Origin: Meloidogyne chitwoodi
Lineage: Eukaryota; Nematoda; Chromadorea; Rhabditida; Meloidogynidae
NCBI GenBank assembly: GCA_015183035.1
Contig: JACZZP010000007.1
Coordinates: 682,001 to 746,000, forward strand
Length of the DNA: 64,000 nucleotides
Direction: 5' to 3'
The notes below the pieces were generated by a model. It did no database searches. It saw nothing but the letters and a program-made list of their open reading frames with translations, and was not told the DNA's origin. Shown here one piece after another: positions 35,095 to 45,846 of the stretch. A program made the translations under genes and the position numbers. Numbering within the stretch: the first letter of the stretch is position 1; each line of letters opens with the position of its first letter.

Positions 35095-35318
35095 ATGAAG
35101 AAATTTCATTTATGTGCGTATAAGAGTCTTTAATAAAACACTTATCTACTCTATATTACAAACATGACAACTTAATTTAAATCGACGTTTTATTTTTAAA
35201 TTTTTTGACCAATCAATAAGTTAAGTTCTAGCAGTTAACATTTAATATATTGTTTTCATAGTACACCAATTCTTAATTTTTTAATATTTTTTTAAATTTA
35301 GCTTTTATTAAATAATGT
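35095..35318 (-). repeat. dispersed repeat (partner 44575-44728), zinc-finger-like frame
   Basis: 35185-35318 matches 44575-44728 (CGTTTTATTTTTAAATTTTT, CATCAATAAGTT or close to it, TAGCAGTTAACATT). On the minus strand this copy reads into KLSCHVCN...LIRT, reminiscent of a degraded C2H2 finger. Only this copy keeps that part. Confidence 0.45.
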
Positions 35319-35485
35319 ATTTTTTTTCGATTCTCTTATTTTTTATGTTTTTATTTTTTATATTTTAAAACATTTTTAATTTAATTATTTTAATATTCTT
35401 TAATTAAAGTCTTAAATTTTAATTATTTTTAATTAATAATAAAAAGCATTTTCTAATTTTTAAATATTTTCAAAATAATAAAAAA

Positions 35486-36063
35486 ATTTCTAAAGAAATT
35501 CTTCTTGAAATTCATTTCTATTAGATAAATTTATTCTGATAAATAATTCTAATCGACTACTACTCATTAAATTTCTATTTCCGATGTATACTAAGTTATC
35601 AAAATAATTTTATCTAATATAAATAAATTTCAAAAAGAATTTCTTTAGAAATAATAGTTATATTTTAAGCATGCCATTTCTTTTCTTATACATAGAAATT
35701 GTAAATTGCATGCTTAAAATATAACTATTATTTCTAAAGAAATTCTTCTTGAAATTCATTTCTATTAGATAAATTTATTCTGATAAATAATTCTAATCGA
35801 CTACTACTCATTAAATTTCTATTTCCGATGTATACTAAGTTATCAAAATAATTTTATCTAATATAAATAAATTTCAAAAAGAATTTCTTTAGAAATAATA
35901 GTTATATTTTAAGCATGCCATTTCTTTTCTTATACATAGAAATTGTAAATTGCATGCTTAAAATATAACTATTATTTCTAAAGAAATTCTTCTTGAAATT
36001 CATTTCTATTAGATAAATTTATTCTGATGAATAATTCTAATCGACTACTACTCATTAAATTTC
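35486..36063. repeat. 244 bp tandem repeat made of nested hairpins
   Basis: Two full units and a partial third; the word CTAAAGAAATT recurs at 35490, 35734 and 35978 (period 244). Within a unit, TTTCTAAAGAAATTCTTC...ATTAGATAAA pairs with a downstream inverse, and the unit boundary is a second palindrome (AATAGTTATATTTTAAGCAT / inverse) around about 32 bases. Units are nearly identical, so the array is recent or homogenised. Confidence 0.9.
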
Positions 36064-36335
36064 CATTTATTTTGTTGTAAGTTAATTATCCATCCATCTT
36101 TTACCTCACCGAGCAAGTTTAATTTTATTTTAAATTTTTTTAATTTTTGGTATATTTATATAATTTAACTTATTAATAACATTTATTTAATAATTGTATT
36201 GCACGCAATTAATATGAAGATTGAAAGGCATTTAGATTTTATTCATAGGGCAAGGGAAATGTTACAGATATAGCTTGAACACGTGTTAGGGGATATTCTA
36301 TTTTTTAATTTTAAATATAATGAATTTAATTGCAG

Positions 36336-36641
36336 ATTATTATGAATCATTTTTAATATTTTTAATTAGTATTGGAAGGCCAGGCATTTGCCTTCAACGT
36401 TTAGTTGATATATCTTCTATGACAATTACTGATGAAAATCAACAACAAGTATTAAAAAAAAAATTAATTTTTTTACAATTATAAAATGATATTTTTTAAT
36501 GAAAAAGGTTGAACAAGATATATTAACAGCTCAACTTTTAGACAATGATGCTTTAGCAATTTGGGAACGCCATAAACGTCATCAAGCAGAAAAAACAATT
36601 CTTTTAGCTGCTAAAATAAATTCTCAAGCAATTGTACCAAG
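36336..36641 (+). CDS. two exons of an unidentified gene
   Basis: Exon 36336-36448 (after TTGCAG) and exon 36508-36641 (before GGTATT) join in frame across a 59 nt GT-AG intron. They encode SIGRPGICLQRLVDISSMTI, TDENQQQ, then VEQDILTAQLLDNDALAIW, ERHKRHQAEKTILLAAKIN and SQAIVPR. Composition and splice sites are convincing. The next exon is not found before the MULE at 37006. It may be part of the same locus as the CAPS-like exon at 41.7 kb. The family is not recognised. Confidence 0.5.
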
Positions 36642-36719
36642 GTATTATATAAATACTTTATTAAAGTAAAGACAAATTTATTTATAATTTTAAAAAGTTT
36701 AAAATCACTAATACATGAT

Positions 36720-36830
36720 TGACAATAGCATGTGACCACAGAGATAAATTACCGTAGGACGGGCTGTTAAACAAGCAACCAGGTTTTACAGCGGTAGGGA
36801 CGGATAAACGAACCGCTCCTTAAAAAAACC
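36720..36830. other. GC-richer island with hairpin
   Basis: AGCGGT...ACCGCT pairs around GGGACGGATAAACG. Not coding in any long frame. A small RNA is possible but unsupported. Confidence 0.25.
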
Positions 36831-36997
36831 TTAAAAATTTAAAAATTATATTTACCATTATTGAAAATTATGGGTAACATAAATATATTTTTTTGTTCTA
36901 GTTTCTACAAGTTAACTTTAATATGTTTACGCAGAGACGTTGTTAAATAATATACCTATGTATTTTAAAATATATTTTTTGGATGATTATTAATAGT

Positions 36998-37005
36998 ATA
37001 TTTAT
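36998..37005. repeat. target-site duplication of the MULE (left)
   Basis: ATATTTAT here and at 41530-41537; the uninterrupted site with a single ATATTTAT is present at 55709-55716. Confidence 0.85.
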
Positions 37006-37167
37006 GGTTGTGCGACATTTGAGGACGAACTTTTGAGGATAGACATTTGAGGATAGACTTTTGAGGAACGTTATTTGAGGACGACCTTTGAGGATGAACT
37101 TTGAGGACGGACACTTGAGGAGGAACTTTTGAGGAACAGACATTTGAGGACGACATTTGAGGACAAT
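37006..37167. repeat. MULE left TIR (tandem-unit type)
   Basis: About ten imperfect 15-18 base units around TTGAGGA. Inverse of the right TIR. The two minus-strand frames over it are repeat artefacts. Confidence 0.9.
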
Positions 37168-37259
37168 ATAGGAATAAAAAAATAATGCAGACAAGTTAGT
37201 AGAATTTGAAGTATGAACCTTGGAACGTACCCAGAATTTTAAAGAAAAAATCTATTTAA

Positions 37260-37688
37260 CGATTTTGTAAAAATAATGAGGGCGGGCCATCATCAGTACG
37301 GTCCCTCACAATAACATATAACGCCTGTTTCGGCCCGTAACCGTAGACAGGCACCAACAAACCACATCACAAAAAAATAAAACAAAGTAAAATAAATAAC
37401 ATAATAAAAATATTTAAAAAACAAAACACATGGAACTAAATAAACTAAAAAAGAAAAATTATTAAAAAATAAAATAAAAGAAATAATTAAAAAAATAAAC
37501 TCATAATTTTATTTCAGTCATATCCAAGTTTTTTTATTAATAGTTAACCTTAAATGATTTAGTAGAAGCTCATTTTTTTAGGAACCCATCCAAAGAGACC
37601 CTTAGATAAATACCTAAGGCTTCTAGTAGAGCATTTAAGGTAATTTTTTTATAAAGGAGGTTATATGAATTTTTTGACCATAAAAGTG
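37260..37688. other. MULE 3' flank of the transposase gene
   Basis: Holds a GC-rich segment at 37270-37360 with a CCTGT...ACAGG hairpin (37323-37352), then AT-rich sequence; no gene. Confidence 0.4.
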
Positions 37689-39337
37689 TCACCAATCATC
37701 AAAATTATTGCCAGCAAGTCTGTACTGTATTGCACGTAGATGGTCTAAAATCTGTTGTTCGTTTGGATTTTGTATTTGATCGAAGCGTTCAACAAGATGT
37801 TTGATTGCTCTATCGTTATTTATATATTTTTTTGATCTGGGTTTTATTTGCAACCCTCGAGTTGGATCAAGCTGGTAGATACGCAACCGATCATGCATAA
37901 TACTTTCTTCGTCTTTAATAGTAACAATAAGCCTATTAGTGAAAAATATAGTATCATAATTATAGGTAGATAACTTTGATAGCGGAGGATGCATACTATG
38001 GAAGCGTCTGCGGAGTGCTAAGTGATAACCTTCCTGTGCATTATTTGTCCGACACATATCTAATATAACAGAGTTATGATGATTCCATAGCAGTGGTGGG
38101 AAGAGAGCAGCCTGGTTATTTTCACGAATTATGTATGTGCTTAATATATTAATAAAATATAATTTAATTATGAAATAACTTTAAATAACTTCTTGAAGTA
38201 TTGAAATATGGGCATTGCAGCCGGTGGAGAGTTTCGCTGTAAAATTTCGAAGTAATTTGCAACTGATTGTACTTGAACAAATGCAAGAGATGCTAACGAA
38301 CGGACAGTTCTTTTAAAATTTTCATTCTGATCAAAATTTTCAGCTAGTCCTTCTCGCTGAATTCTCCTTGTAATTGATTGACTCAAGTGAAACAAACACA
38401 TTCTAATTTCTACTTCTGGCCATATATCTTGGAACGCAATTTTTGCCGCTAAATTTACTTTCAAATTTAGTCTTAAAACTTGATTAGAACCTTGCTCGAA
38501 GTCAAGCATGATGCTTAATGGTGCAACTCCGATATGGTTGTGTAGCACTTGGAATATACGTCTATATGTGTTGGCAATTCTGTTGGTCATTAAAATATAC
38601 GCTGAAGGTAAGGAAGATTGTTCGATTAAAATATTAAGTGTGTATATCTGCAAAAAATTAGATGGAACAATTTTAAAGGTTCCGTCTCCGCTCCAGTGAC
38701 GGTATGTTCTCAATCTTTCGAGTCCTCGTTGAGATGCAAAAATAAAAAAAACTGGTTCATTTGGTTCTCCGTTTCTTGAATCATACAGAAGGAATTGATT
38801 TCCGTCATTATCATTTGCAAATTCACCACCGATTACAATGTTTTGAACTTCTACAGCATTAACTGCTCTAGCCTCGGGCACTACACGTTGTCGTTGGACC
38901 TGGCGCACAAGTGCCGAGCCGCTCGGCATTGCCATAAGCTGGGCGTCTGATAAATCATGATATGCTTGAGCAACAAGTTCTCTTGAGTGTTCTGCTTGAT
39001 TTGCTGAAGCTCGATGCTTTAGTTCTTCTTTACGCTCACGGACTGCATGATAGTTACGTACTTGAGGATGATTATGCTGGGTAATAACACGTAATTCCTC
39101 AGACCCTATGTCAGAATGAGCTCGACCAGGGCAATCCTATTATTTCCAAAATAATTTAAAAATTTTTTAAAATCAAACGTTTCTTGTGCATTGCCAATAT
39201 TGAATTGTTTCATCACTTGAGCGACCTTTTTGTCTATACTCGAAACCTTCGAAGAATACCAGTGGTTTCCTTTTTGTTGTTCCTACACTCAAAATCTCAT
39301 TAAAACAAAAAAAGAAGATTAGTATACGGAATAACAT
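37689..39337 (-). CDS. MULE transposase with FLYWCH finger (518 aa, intact)
   Basis: Three exons (39337-39179, 39136-38190, 38139-37689) with 42 and 50 nt GT-AG introns give 1,557 nt with no break. Residues 26-60 are a FLYWCH-type zinc finger (KPLVFFEGFEY, YWQC, CPGRAH). Residues 190-310 are the DDE core: GDGTFK (D204), MLDFE (D265) and the C-x2-H motif CLFH (C300, H303). TNNAQEGYH (E405) is the C-terminal acidic motif of the family. The enzyme cuts and joins the element's TIRs. The start at 39337 is the first ATG upstream of the finger and is provisional. Absence of stops suggests recent activity. Confidence 0.9.
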
Positions 39338-39595
39338 GCCTAAAATAACGTTATAATTAAATTAAAATATTGGAAATATGTGTAGGATTTATGAAACTAT
39401 GTTCTGTAATGTTTACATTATTTATTTTTATTAAAAGAAAAATTTTGAAAATGGCTTGCTGAAGGCCTAACCAGCCGGTATGGTGGAGCGAAACTTCCGG
39501 AAGCCAACAAAAGCTTACAAAATAATTAATCTCTGCCTTTTCAAAATGACTACGGAACAAAATTTATATAACAATTTTGCAGCATGGTATTAAAT

Positions 39596-40364
39596 CTATA
39601 TCCAAGTTTTGGACCAAAAGTTTGAGTCCTGAAGCGCTGATCCGGAAGTTTCGGCTTGCCGATCGCATAGTATTTTTAGTCTACGGGAGTAGACAAGTAA
39701 TATCACAATTGAAAAAAGTTTGCCGATTAATAGTAGTTGCTCTATTTCGTATAATTTCCATATTACTAGTACGAATAAGCATTCTAGCAACACCATCTTC
39801 ATCTTAAAATCAAGATAAACTAATTAGATTTTTAGTTACCTAGATAACAACAAGCTGCTAAAGATTGGCCAGCAGCTTTTTCCATTAATTCAAAAAAGTT
39901 GTACAGATTATTATGATTTTCAATATCTTCGCGTTCCAAAAAAATTCAGTTCTTTTCGGTCCACGCACAATAATAGGAAAATAATAGGGCAATTGTTCTA
40001 TTTATAAACTTATTAAACTAAAGAAAAATTTATTTAACTTTTTGATGATAATAAATTTGCAGCTGTTTCCGCTGCTGCGCCTCCAACTGCACCACCCACG
40101 AAATTCGCGGCCAAAGCTTTTGTCCCCTTTTTCAGAGAATTCTTAGCTCCACCTCTTACAATTGACCCTGATGCTGATCGCAGAGCATGTCTCTCCATTG
40201 CATGCACTGAATAACTTGTTCCTCGACCAAGGTGACGTACAAAAGTAATTATAGCCCTAAATATACCTTTATACGTTTATATGTATATACAAGTACCGAA
40301 ATATATTTGAACTTGCGTTAACATAACACATAGTCAGAGCCATAATAAGAATAATTTTATTCAT
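39596..40364 (-). CDS. second MULE gene: secreted protein of unknown function, one frameshift
   Basis: Exons 40364-40297, 40256-40039, 39997-39840 and 39802 onward are separated by 40, 41 and 37 nt GT-AG introns. The N-terminus is a signal peptide (MNKIILIMALTMCYVNA). Next come a basic part (HAMERHALRSASGS), a Gly/Ala segment (FVGGAVGGAAAETAANLL) and a part with RGPKRTEFF, LEREDIENHNNLYNFFELME and AAGQSLAACC. The third exon needs one more T in the seven-T run at 39939-39945. The end of exon 4 is uncertain (stop at about 39675, or a further 40 nt intron). No MULE protein I know looks like this; it may be captured host sequence. Confidence 0.6.
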
Positions 40365-40369
40365 TATTT

Positions 40370-41378
40370 CAGCTATAGATAAGCTTTAATTTTCCAATTT
40401 TTTAAGACTAAGCTTATATTCAAAAAAACCCATAAAAACTTAAGCTTTACTACATTTTTAAACTTATGTATAGTGCTCAAACTGCGCGAGATCATAACGA
40501 AGTGTTGTCCGGAAAATTCCTCTCCAAGGAGATTATTCCCTCTAGAAAATATCACTTTTGAAAAATCACTCTTATATTATTATAAAAATTATTTTTTATC
40601 ACTTAAAGAATTGTATTATGTCAGAATAATCTTATTAAAATTATAAAAATAACTAAAATTTTCCAATTTTGTTCAGAGAAGAATTTTCAGAAAGATTGAA
40701 GTGAAATCTCAGAGAGGAATTTTCCGGGACTCGAATAAATAGCATAATGAGTCTTAGAATTGGTCACTTGCCTAGAATTGCAATTATCGACATAATTTTT
40801 AGCTCAAACTAAGCCCATATAATACAAAATAAAATTATTTAAACATTAATTTCCAAATATAAGGAATATATATTTTTTGGGGACGAAATTCTAAAGAAGA
40901 ATTTTTTAAATTCATTCATATACGTTTTCTATGAATGTTTACATTTTTTTAAAGTCTTCTACATTCACATATTTTACTTAACAAATATCCATAATTTAAT
41001 TTTCAAAAAAGCTTGTCTTTTCTAATAATTATATTTTACTTTTTAAAATATTTTTATAAAAAAACGAACATTCTTTCAAATTTTTTTCCATAATTACATT
41101 TTCTTCTTTATATTTCCCAGACAAACACAGTATTTTTAATGTAATTGGATTTTTTTAGTAATTTAATTTCGCACAATTTAAAATTTTTTTTATAATAGTA
41201 CATTGGAAACTAATTCAATTTTTGCCTATCTCCTTTTATCAAAATCATTAAATAAAAAACACATATTTTTTATTTTTTAAAAATTAAATTTAATAAATAA
41301 ATGGCTAATTTATTGTAAAAAATATAAAATTATTTATTAATAATAACTTTTTATTTTTTTTATCGAATTACAGTCCTT
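40370..41378. other. MULE interior without a clear gene
   Basis: A 17-20 bp inverted repeat (GTCCGGAAAATTCCTCTCC at 40507, inverse at 40713) frames about 180 bases. The rest is AT-rich. Promoters of the two minus-strand genes may lie here. Confidence 0.4.
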
Positions 41379-41529
41379 ATATGTCGTACTCAAAAGTCGT
41401 CCTCATTTTTCGTCCTCAAATGTCGTTCCTCAAAATTCTCGTCCTCAAATGTCGTCCGCAAATGTCGATCCTCAAATGTCGTCCTCAAATGTCTATCCTC
41501 AAAAGTTCGTCCTCAAGTTGCGCACTACG
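41379..41529. repeat. MULE right TIR (tandem-unit type)
   Basis: Units around CGTCCTCAAATGTC, inverse of the left TIR; ends GCGCACTACG before the ATATTTAT duplication. Confidence 0.9.
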
Positions 41530-42703
41530 ATATTTATTAGTATTGTTGCCACTAAAATACTAATACAATGTGATTAATAAAAATAGTATTCTAATGAACT
41601 TAAACTTTTGAGCAAAATATTTATAATTAATTTGTAAATTTAATATATTTTTTTATTAATTTTTCAGGCCTTTGCTTGGTTCCCTGATCTTTTAGTTGAT
41701 CATTCTGAAATATTTTGGACTCTATTCTGTTCATTTAGATGATGCTTTAGAATGCAAACACCTGATTCTTTGGATGCTTTTCCTTTTTTCAATTGCTCAA
41801 TGATTATTTATTCACAAATTTAAATTTAAAAATGGGTCCATTTCATATAAAATTAGTGGAACAATTTGAGCCAATTGTTAAACATTATATTGATTTAATG
41901 GAAAATGTATTGCTTTATCTATTGATAAAAATTTCCAAAAAGAAAAATGGGAAGTGAAAAGTTTTTTTAATATATTTTGAGTGAAGTTATTTTTTTTAAA
42001 TGACATTATATTTGCTAATATTAAATATTATCTTTTTATATTAAGAGGTATGCTCAATACAATCTTGAACGCAGTAGTAACAATATGTTTCATGCCAACA
42101 GCGATACAAAGCCACAGGACGTTAATCCAAACATATTATACACTAATTCTTAGTTTTTTTAATAAATTTTTTATATTTTAATTTATTGACTGCTTGATCC
42201 AAAACAAATGAAAATTAAATTAAATCGCATGTACTTAATATTTTTATGTGTCTGTAAATCGACGTTCAGAGTCGACTAAAACTTCTACTTCTGACTAAAT
42301 TTGCTTTGTTTTGTATTCTATCTGTAAATTCAAAAACAGTTTATAGTTTTTATATCTTATTGTTAGGTCAATCAATGTTGCAACAATCAAAAATCTTGAA
42401 TATATAAAATAAAATCAAATAAATAAAATCTAAACCTCTGTTTTTCATAATTTTCCATTCTATTTTTAATATCATTAGTAACAATTTTTTAAATGATTTA
42501 ATTAATAAATTATCTGTATTCACATAATAGATCAAAACTTGTTGCTTCCACAAGGTCTTTTGTATTAATTAGCATTTTTCTCAAGTTTCCATTTTGTTTA
42601 TATTTCACTGTATTTGCTTTTTGATTATTGATCCATATTCTTTATTAGTGCCTGATTATTAGTTTTCATAATTTTATTTCCTACCTCAATGTCTAGCCAT
42701 GCT
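41530..42703 (+). repeat. duplicated gene-fragment block, copy 1 part a
   Basis: Nearly identical to 55709-56880. It contains the CAPS-like exon, a second exon-like piece (42040-42150, YAQYNLERSSNNMFHANSD) and, on the minus strand, an exon-like piece ending EATSFDLLCEYR. Differences between copies are single bases and small indels. Confidence 0.92.
41668..41960 (+). pseudogene. CAPS/UNC-31 exon, copy 1 (broken)
   Basis: After TTTTTCAG the strand reads AFAWFPDLLVDHSEIFWTLF, then in shifted frames [33 protein letters not shown] and [15 protein letters not shown]. This order matches the conserved region of calcium-dependent activator for secretion (UNC-31 in C. elegans), which primes dense-core vesicles. 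At least three frame breaks and a stop show a non-functional copy. The intact parent gene is not in the window. Confidence 0.8.
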
Positions 42704-42941
42704 GTAGATATGGTGTGCTTTCTTCTGGCAAGAGCAAGAATATTTATTATTAATGTCTAATCATCGTTGTGATTTATTTAATTTATTTGATTCTAATTGA
42801 ATAAAATTTTTTAAATTAAATATTTTTATTTTTACTTGATTCCATTAGATTTATTTTTTACCAAAAATTTTGATTTATTATTTTATAAATCGACGAGATC
42901 GTGTATAAATTTAGTACACTTTTCATTACATTAGAAGTTAT
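42704..42941. repeat. insert unique to copy 1 of the block
   Basis: Made of the 14.6 kb repeat (42702-42770) followed by sequence related to 54025-54200 (GACGAGATCGTGTATAAATT). In copy 2 this position holds about 507 unrelated bases. Confidence 0.7.
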
Positions 42942-43385
42942 AGCAGGGGGTGGTTCAACAATATGATCAAGTTCTCGTGTTGGATATCACTGCTCTGCTT
43001 CTCAACAGATTTGAATGTATTTGAAGACATTATTAGTTTTTATTTTTCAAAAAATTAAAATTTAATTTTCAGGCTCTTCTTTTATCTCAGTCTCGACTGG
43101 GTTTGATTTGATTGATTTGCGAGCTTATTTCGTCTTTTTGTAATGCCTCTTTTTACTTTTTAAGGCGTTTCTTTCAAAGATTTTATATTTTATTTTCGTC
43201 TAATCATCAATATTATTGCGTTGTTCTCTCAATGCCCATAAAACAACAACTTTAGTTATTGTGGTTCCTTTTAATAGATCATTCCAGTGAACTGGAAATT
43301 AGAATCCTTCAAAGTTCATTCCATCTGGGTTTTATTTATATAAATGTTACGGATTCAGAATATTCCAACTATGATATATAAATTA
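42942..43385 (-). repeat. duplicated gene-fragment block, copy 1 part b
   Basis: Matches 57387-57835. The minus strand carries coding-like pieces: DLLKGTTITKVVVLWALREQ then NNIDD, a Lys/Arg-rich stretch ending ETEIKEEPEN, and a start-like exon MSSNTFKSVEKQSSDTQH. The last has a one-base deletion relative to the related exon at 46.5 kb, so it is broken here. Family unknown. Confidence 0.8.
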
Positions 43386-43389
43386 TTTA

Positions 43390-44015
43390 TAAATTTATTT
43401 CTTTAAAGAATTTATTAAATGTATTTTATAAATTTAAAAATTTAAATAGTTTATCCATAAAATGATTTTTCATTTAAATTAATATACATATATAATGTTT
43501 TTTATTAACTTAAATAATAAATAACATAATTGTTTATTATCTTGTTTAAACTTAGTTTTTCATTTTCATGTAGACACATTATTATTAAACAATGTTAACC
43601 TTATTGTTTATTCTTAATAAGTGCTCATGCATTCTTGAACACAGCAAAAAAATTCTAAAGTTATCGTGTCAGGGTAAAGCCCATGTTTTGTTGTGTTCTA
43701 AGGGCTTAGGTACTAACAATAGCGAGTCAATGGAGATGTTGGACGAGTGGACCAAATAAGGCCTATAGAGCTAGGTTTAAATTTCTATTTTATATTAAAT
43801 TTTCGAGTAATAAACTTTTATTTGAAAGAAATGCATCTTAATATTTTTCTAATTAGGTTGTTTAAACTTAAAACCGTGTAAAGCTGAAAATATTTATTTA
43901 TTTTTATTTAAACTTGGGCAATGAAAACTTTTTAATTGGGAAGTAAACACAAAAAATTCTTAAAAATATATTTATTTATTATTTAAAAACAAAATTAAAA
44001 ATTTAAACAATGGGA
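43390..44015. other. intergenic DNA
   Basis: AT-rich. The word AACTTAAAACCGTGTAAAGC at 43867 recurs at 58999 next to the gypsy RT remnant, so a small retroelement scrap lies here. Confidence 0.4.
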
Positions 44016-44019
44016 CTAA

Positions 44020-44140
44020 AAGAGAACTTCTTTTGTTCTTTCCTATTCTTTTCATTGGCCTGTGGGTGGAGTCAAGACTGGAGTTAAGATTGTTGTTGTT
44101 ACACCTTCACCACCTCTTTTTTAGACGTCTCAGGCCCATC
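44020..44140 (-). repeat. dispersed repeat (inverted partner 15537-15660)
   Basis: See 15537-15660. Contains AGACGTCTCAGGCC and the GAGAACTTCTTTTGTTC stretch. Confidence 0.55.
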
Positions 44141-44149
44141 AGATTTTTA

Positions 44150-45190
44150 AAATGTTCATTTTATATAAAAAACTTAATATAAATGTTTCAATTTAGCTGT
44201 TAGAATTTTACAAAAAAATATCCAATAAATTAAACATATAAATTAAACATTTAACTGACATGATGAACGTTCATGTCTTTTTTTCTGAAAAATTTTGGAA
44301 AATTTTATTAAAAATTGACCAGAGATTTTTTAATTTTAATATATTAACAAAAAATTTATTAAAAAATTTATAGATCTCAAAACATAAAAATATTTTTTGG
44401 TAAAATCAATTTAAAATTTAATTTAAATATATTAAATGCTATAATAAACGTAAATTCTTTTCAATTAAAAGTAAAAATTAATTATATCTTTATTTAAAAT
44501 TTTAAGAAATAAATCATGATGAAGGAACTCAGCAAAACAAACTGGTAAAAAATTTTTTTAATATATTTTTCCGATCCACGTTTTATTTTTAAATTTTTTG
44601 ACCCATCAATAAGTTTAGTTTTAGCAGTTAACATTTTAATATATTTTTTTCTTAGTACACCTATTCTTCTTACTTTTAAAATTTTTTTATATTTTTTAAA
44701 TTTAACCTTTTATTAAATAATGTAGTTGATCTTTTAGTTGACATTTTTTAATTAAATTTAATATTTAAAAATTAATTATTTATAATTTGAAATATTTTTA
44801 AAAATGTTAATTTCTGAGTAAATTTTGCAGTTTAAATATACATATTTATAATCTGAAAAAATTGATAATTATTTATTTATAAATTTTTAAAACCTTCCAC
44901 CGGGTTTTTGCCTTATTTCTGGTTAATATCTCTTATTTATTAAATAAGTTATTATTAAGGATAGCGTACCAACCCTACATCCCACGGTACAGGGTTGCGC
45001 ATGTGATGTGAAGAAAAATAAAGATAAGAGAAATTTTGAAATATTATTTAAAAATAATTTTTTAATTTTAAGAGATATAAAAATTATTTATAAAAATTTA
45101 CAAAAAAGTTTTACAATTGTCGATTTATCTAATTGAAATTTTTAAAATTAATTGAAATTTTTGATTATAAATAGTTAAAAGTTGTTTTTA
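44150..45190. other. AT-rich DNA with two dispersed repeats
   Basis: 44575-44728 pairs with 35185-35318. 44893-44932 (CCACCGGGTTTTTGCCTTAT) pairs with 54390-54425. No gene. Confidence 0.5.
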
Positions 45191-45299
45191 TTAATTGATA
45201 TTCTGATAATTCTGATAACCTTTAAGATGAATATACCATATAGTATGCCATCCTTCAACTGGGTTATTTGTCCGAAAAGTCCTTTGTCTAATCAGTTTA
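45191..45299 (-). pseudogene. MULE transposase C-terminal fragment
   Basis: The minus frame reads RQRTFRTNNPVEGWHTIWYI and ends at TAA 45193. TNNxxEGWH is the MULE C-terminal signature also present (as TNNAQEGYH) in the intact element at 38 kb. The sequence is clearly diverged from that element, so it is an older, different MULE. Confidence 0.7.
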
Positions 45300-45438
45300 T
45301 CTTATTCCATAGGAATATAAAATGTTAAAACAAAGTATGCTGAATGAATTTATTAAATTTTTTAGTTTATAATCTAAATGTTAAATCTTTTCAAATAAAT
45401 AATTTTTAATTTTGTTTAACTTTTTTTAAAGAATATTT

Positions 45439-45846
45439 TTAACAATTCACTATATGAAATACTGCTTTGTTGATAATATTGCTCTCTAGGATAGTATTCT
45501 CAAGAGTGCTCTCGTGAAGTATGTGACCTTTCTCTTGATTCGAATCGACTAGTTTCATAGATACCGATCGATTCCTATACTGCGATCTCTCCCTATGAAT
45601 ATCTGGGGAGTACAAAATTTTACCGACTGATTCTTTTTTGAAGAAAGTGCACTATTATCTGGACAGGGAGGCATTCTACGTGAGGGTGTAGAAGATTGGA
45701 TTCTTGTTGAATGAATACTAAAGGCTCTTCTACGTGATTGGTTTCTATATTTAAGTCTTTGGCTTCCATCTAAGATTTTCCCTTCTTTTCCCAATTAATG
45801 CCCTGGAAGATCCTCATACAGGCGGTTTATTTTCATCAAAAACCAT
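45439..45846 (-). pseudogene. broken Ser/Arg-rich coding region
   Basis: Segments in adjoining frames: FDENKPP, NRLYEDLPGH then a stop, KILDGSQRLKYRNQSRRRAF and SIHSTRIQSSTPSRRMPP, and, after an A-run that needs one more A (near 45637), SVGKILYSPDIHRERSQYRN and RSVSMKLVDSNQEKGH to TAA 45441. The RS/SR content resembles splicing-related proteins, but no RNA-binding domain is seen. Either a decayed gene or one with assembly indels. Confidence 0.45.

Larger units (their letters stand above)
37006..41529 (-). mobile_element. complete MULE transposon (4,524 bp)
   Basis: The ends are long inverted repeats (about 37006-37167 and 41379-41529) built of short tandem units such as TTTGAGGACGAAC, with tips GGTTGTGCG and CGCACTACG. 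Inside, on the minus strand, are a MULE transposase (39337-37689) and a second spliced gene (40364 to about 39596). The element is bracketed by ATATTTAT, and the empty site survives in the duplicate at 55.7 kb, which fixes its boundaries. MULEs normally make 9 bp duplications; here eight bases match and a ninth does not. Confidence 0.95.

Noticed and set aside
36720..36830. GC-richer stretch, considered as tRNA or snRNA
   Set aside because: Only one short hairpin; no conserved RNA motifs.
36943..37194. Minus frames with repeated Cys-Pro-Ser-Ser-type peptides at the MULE ends
   Set aside because: They are the tandem units of the TIR read as protein.
38508..38699. 63-codon plus frame inside the MULE transposase
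   Set aside because: Antisense shadow of the transposase exon.
42368..42553. 61-codon minus frame, identical at 56545-56730
   Set aside because: The identity reflects the duplicated block; the better coding reading there is a different frame (ending LLCEYR). The conserved frame itself is A/T-driven.
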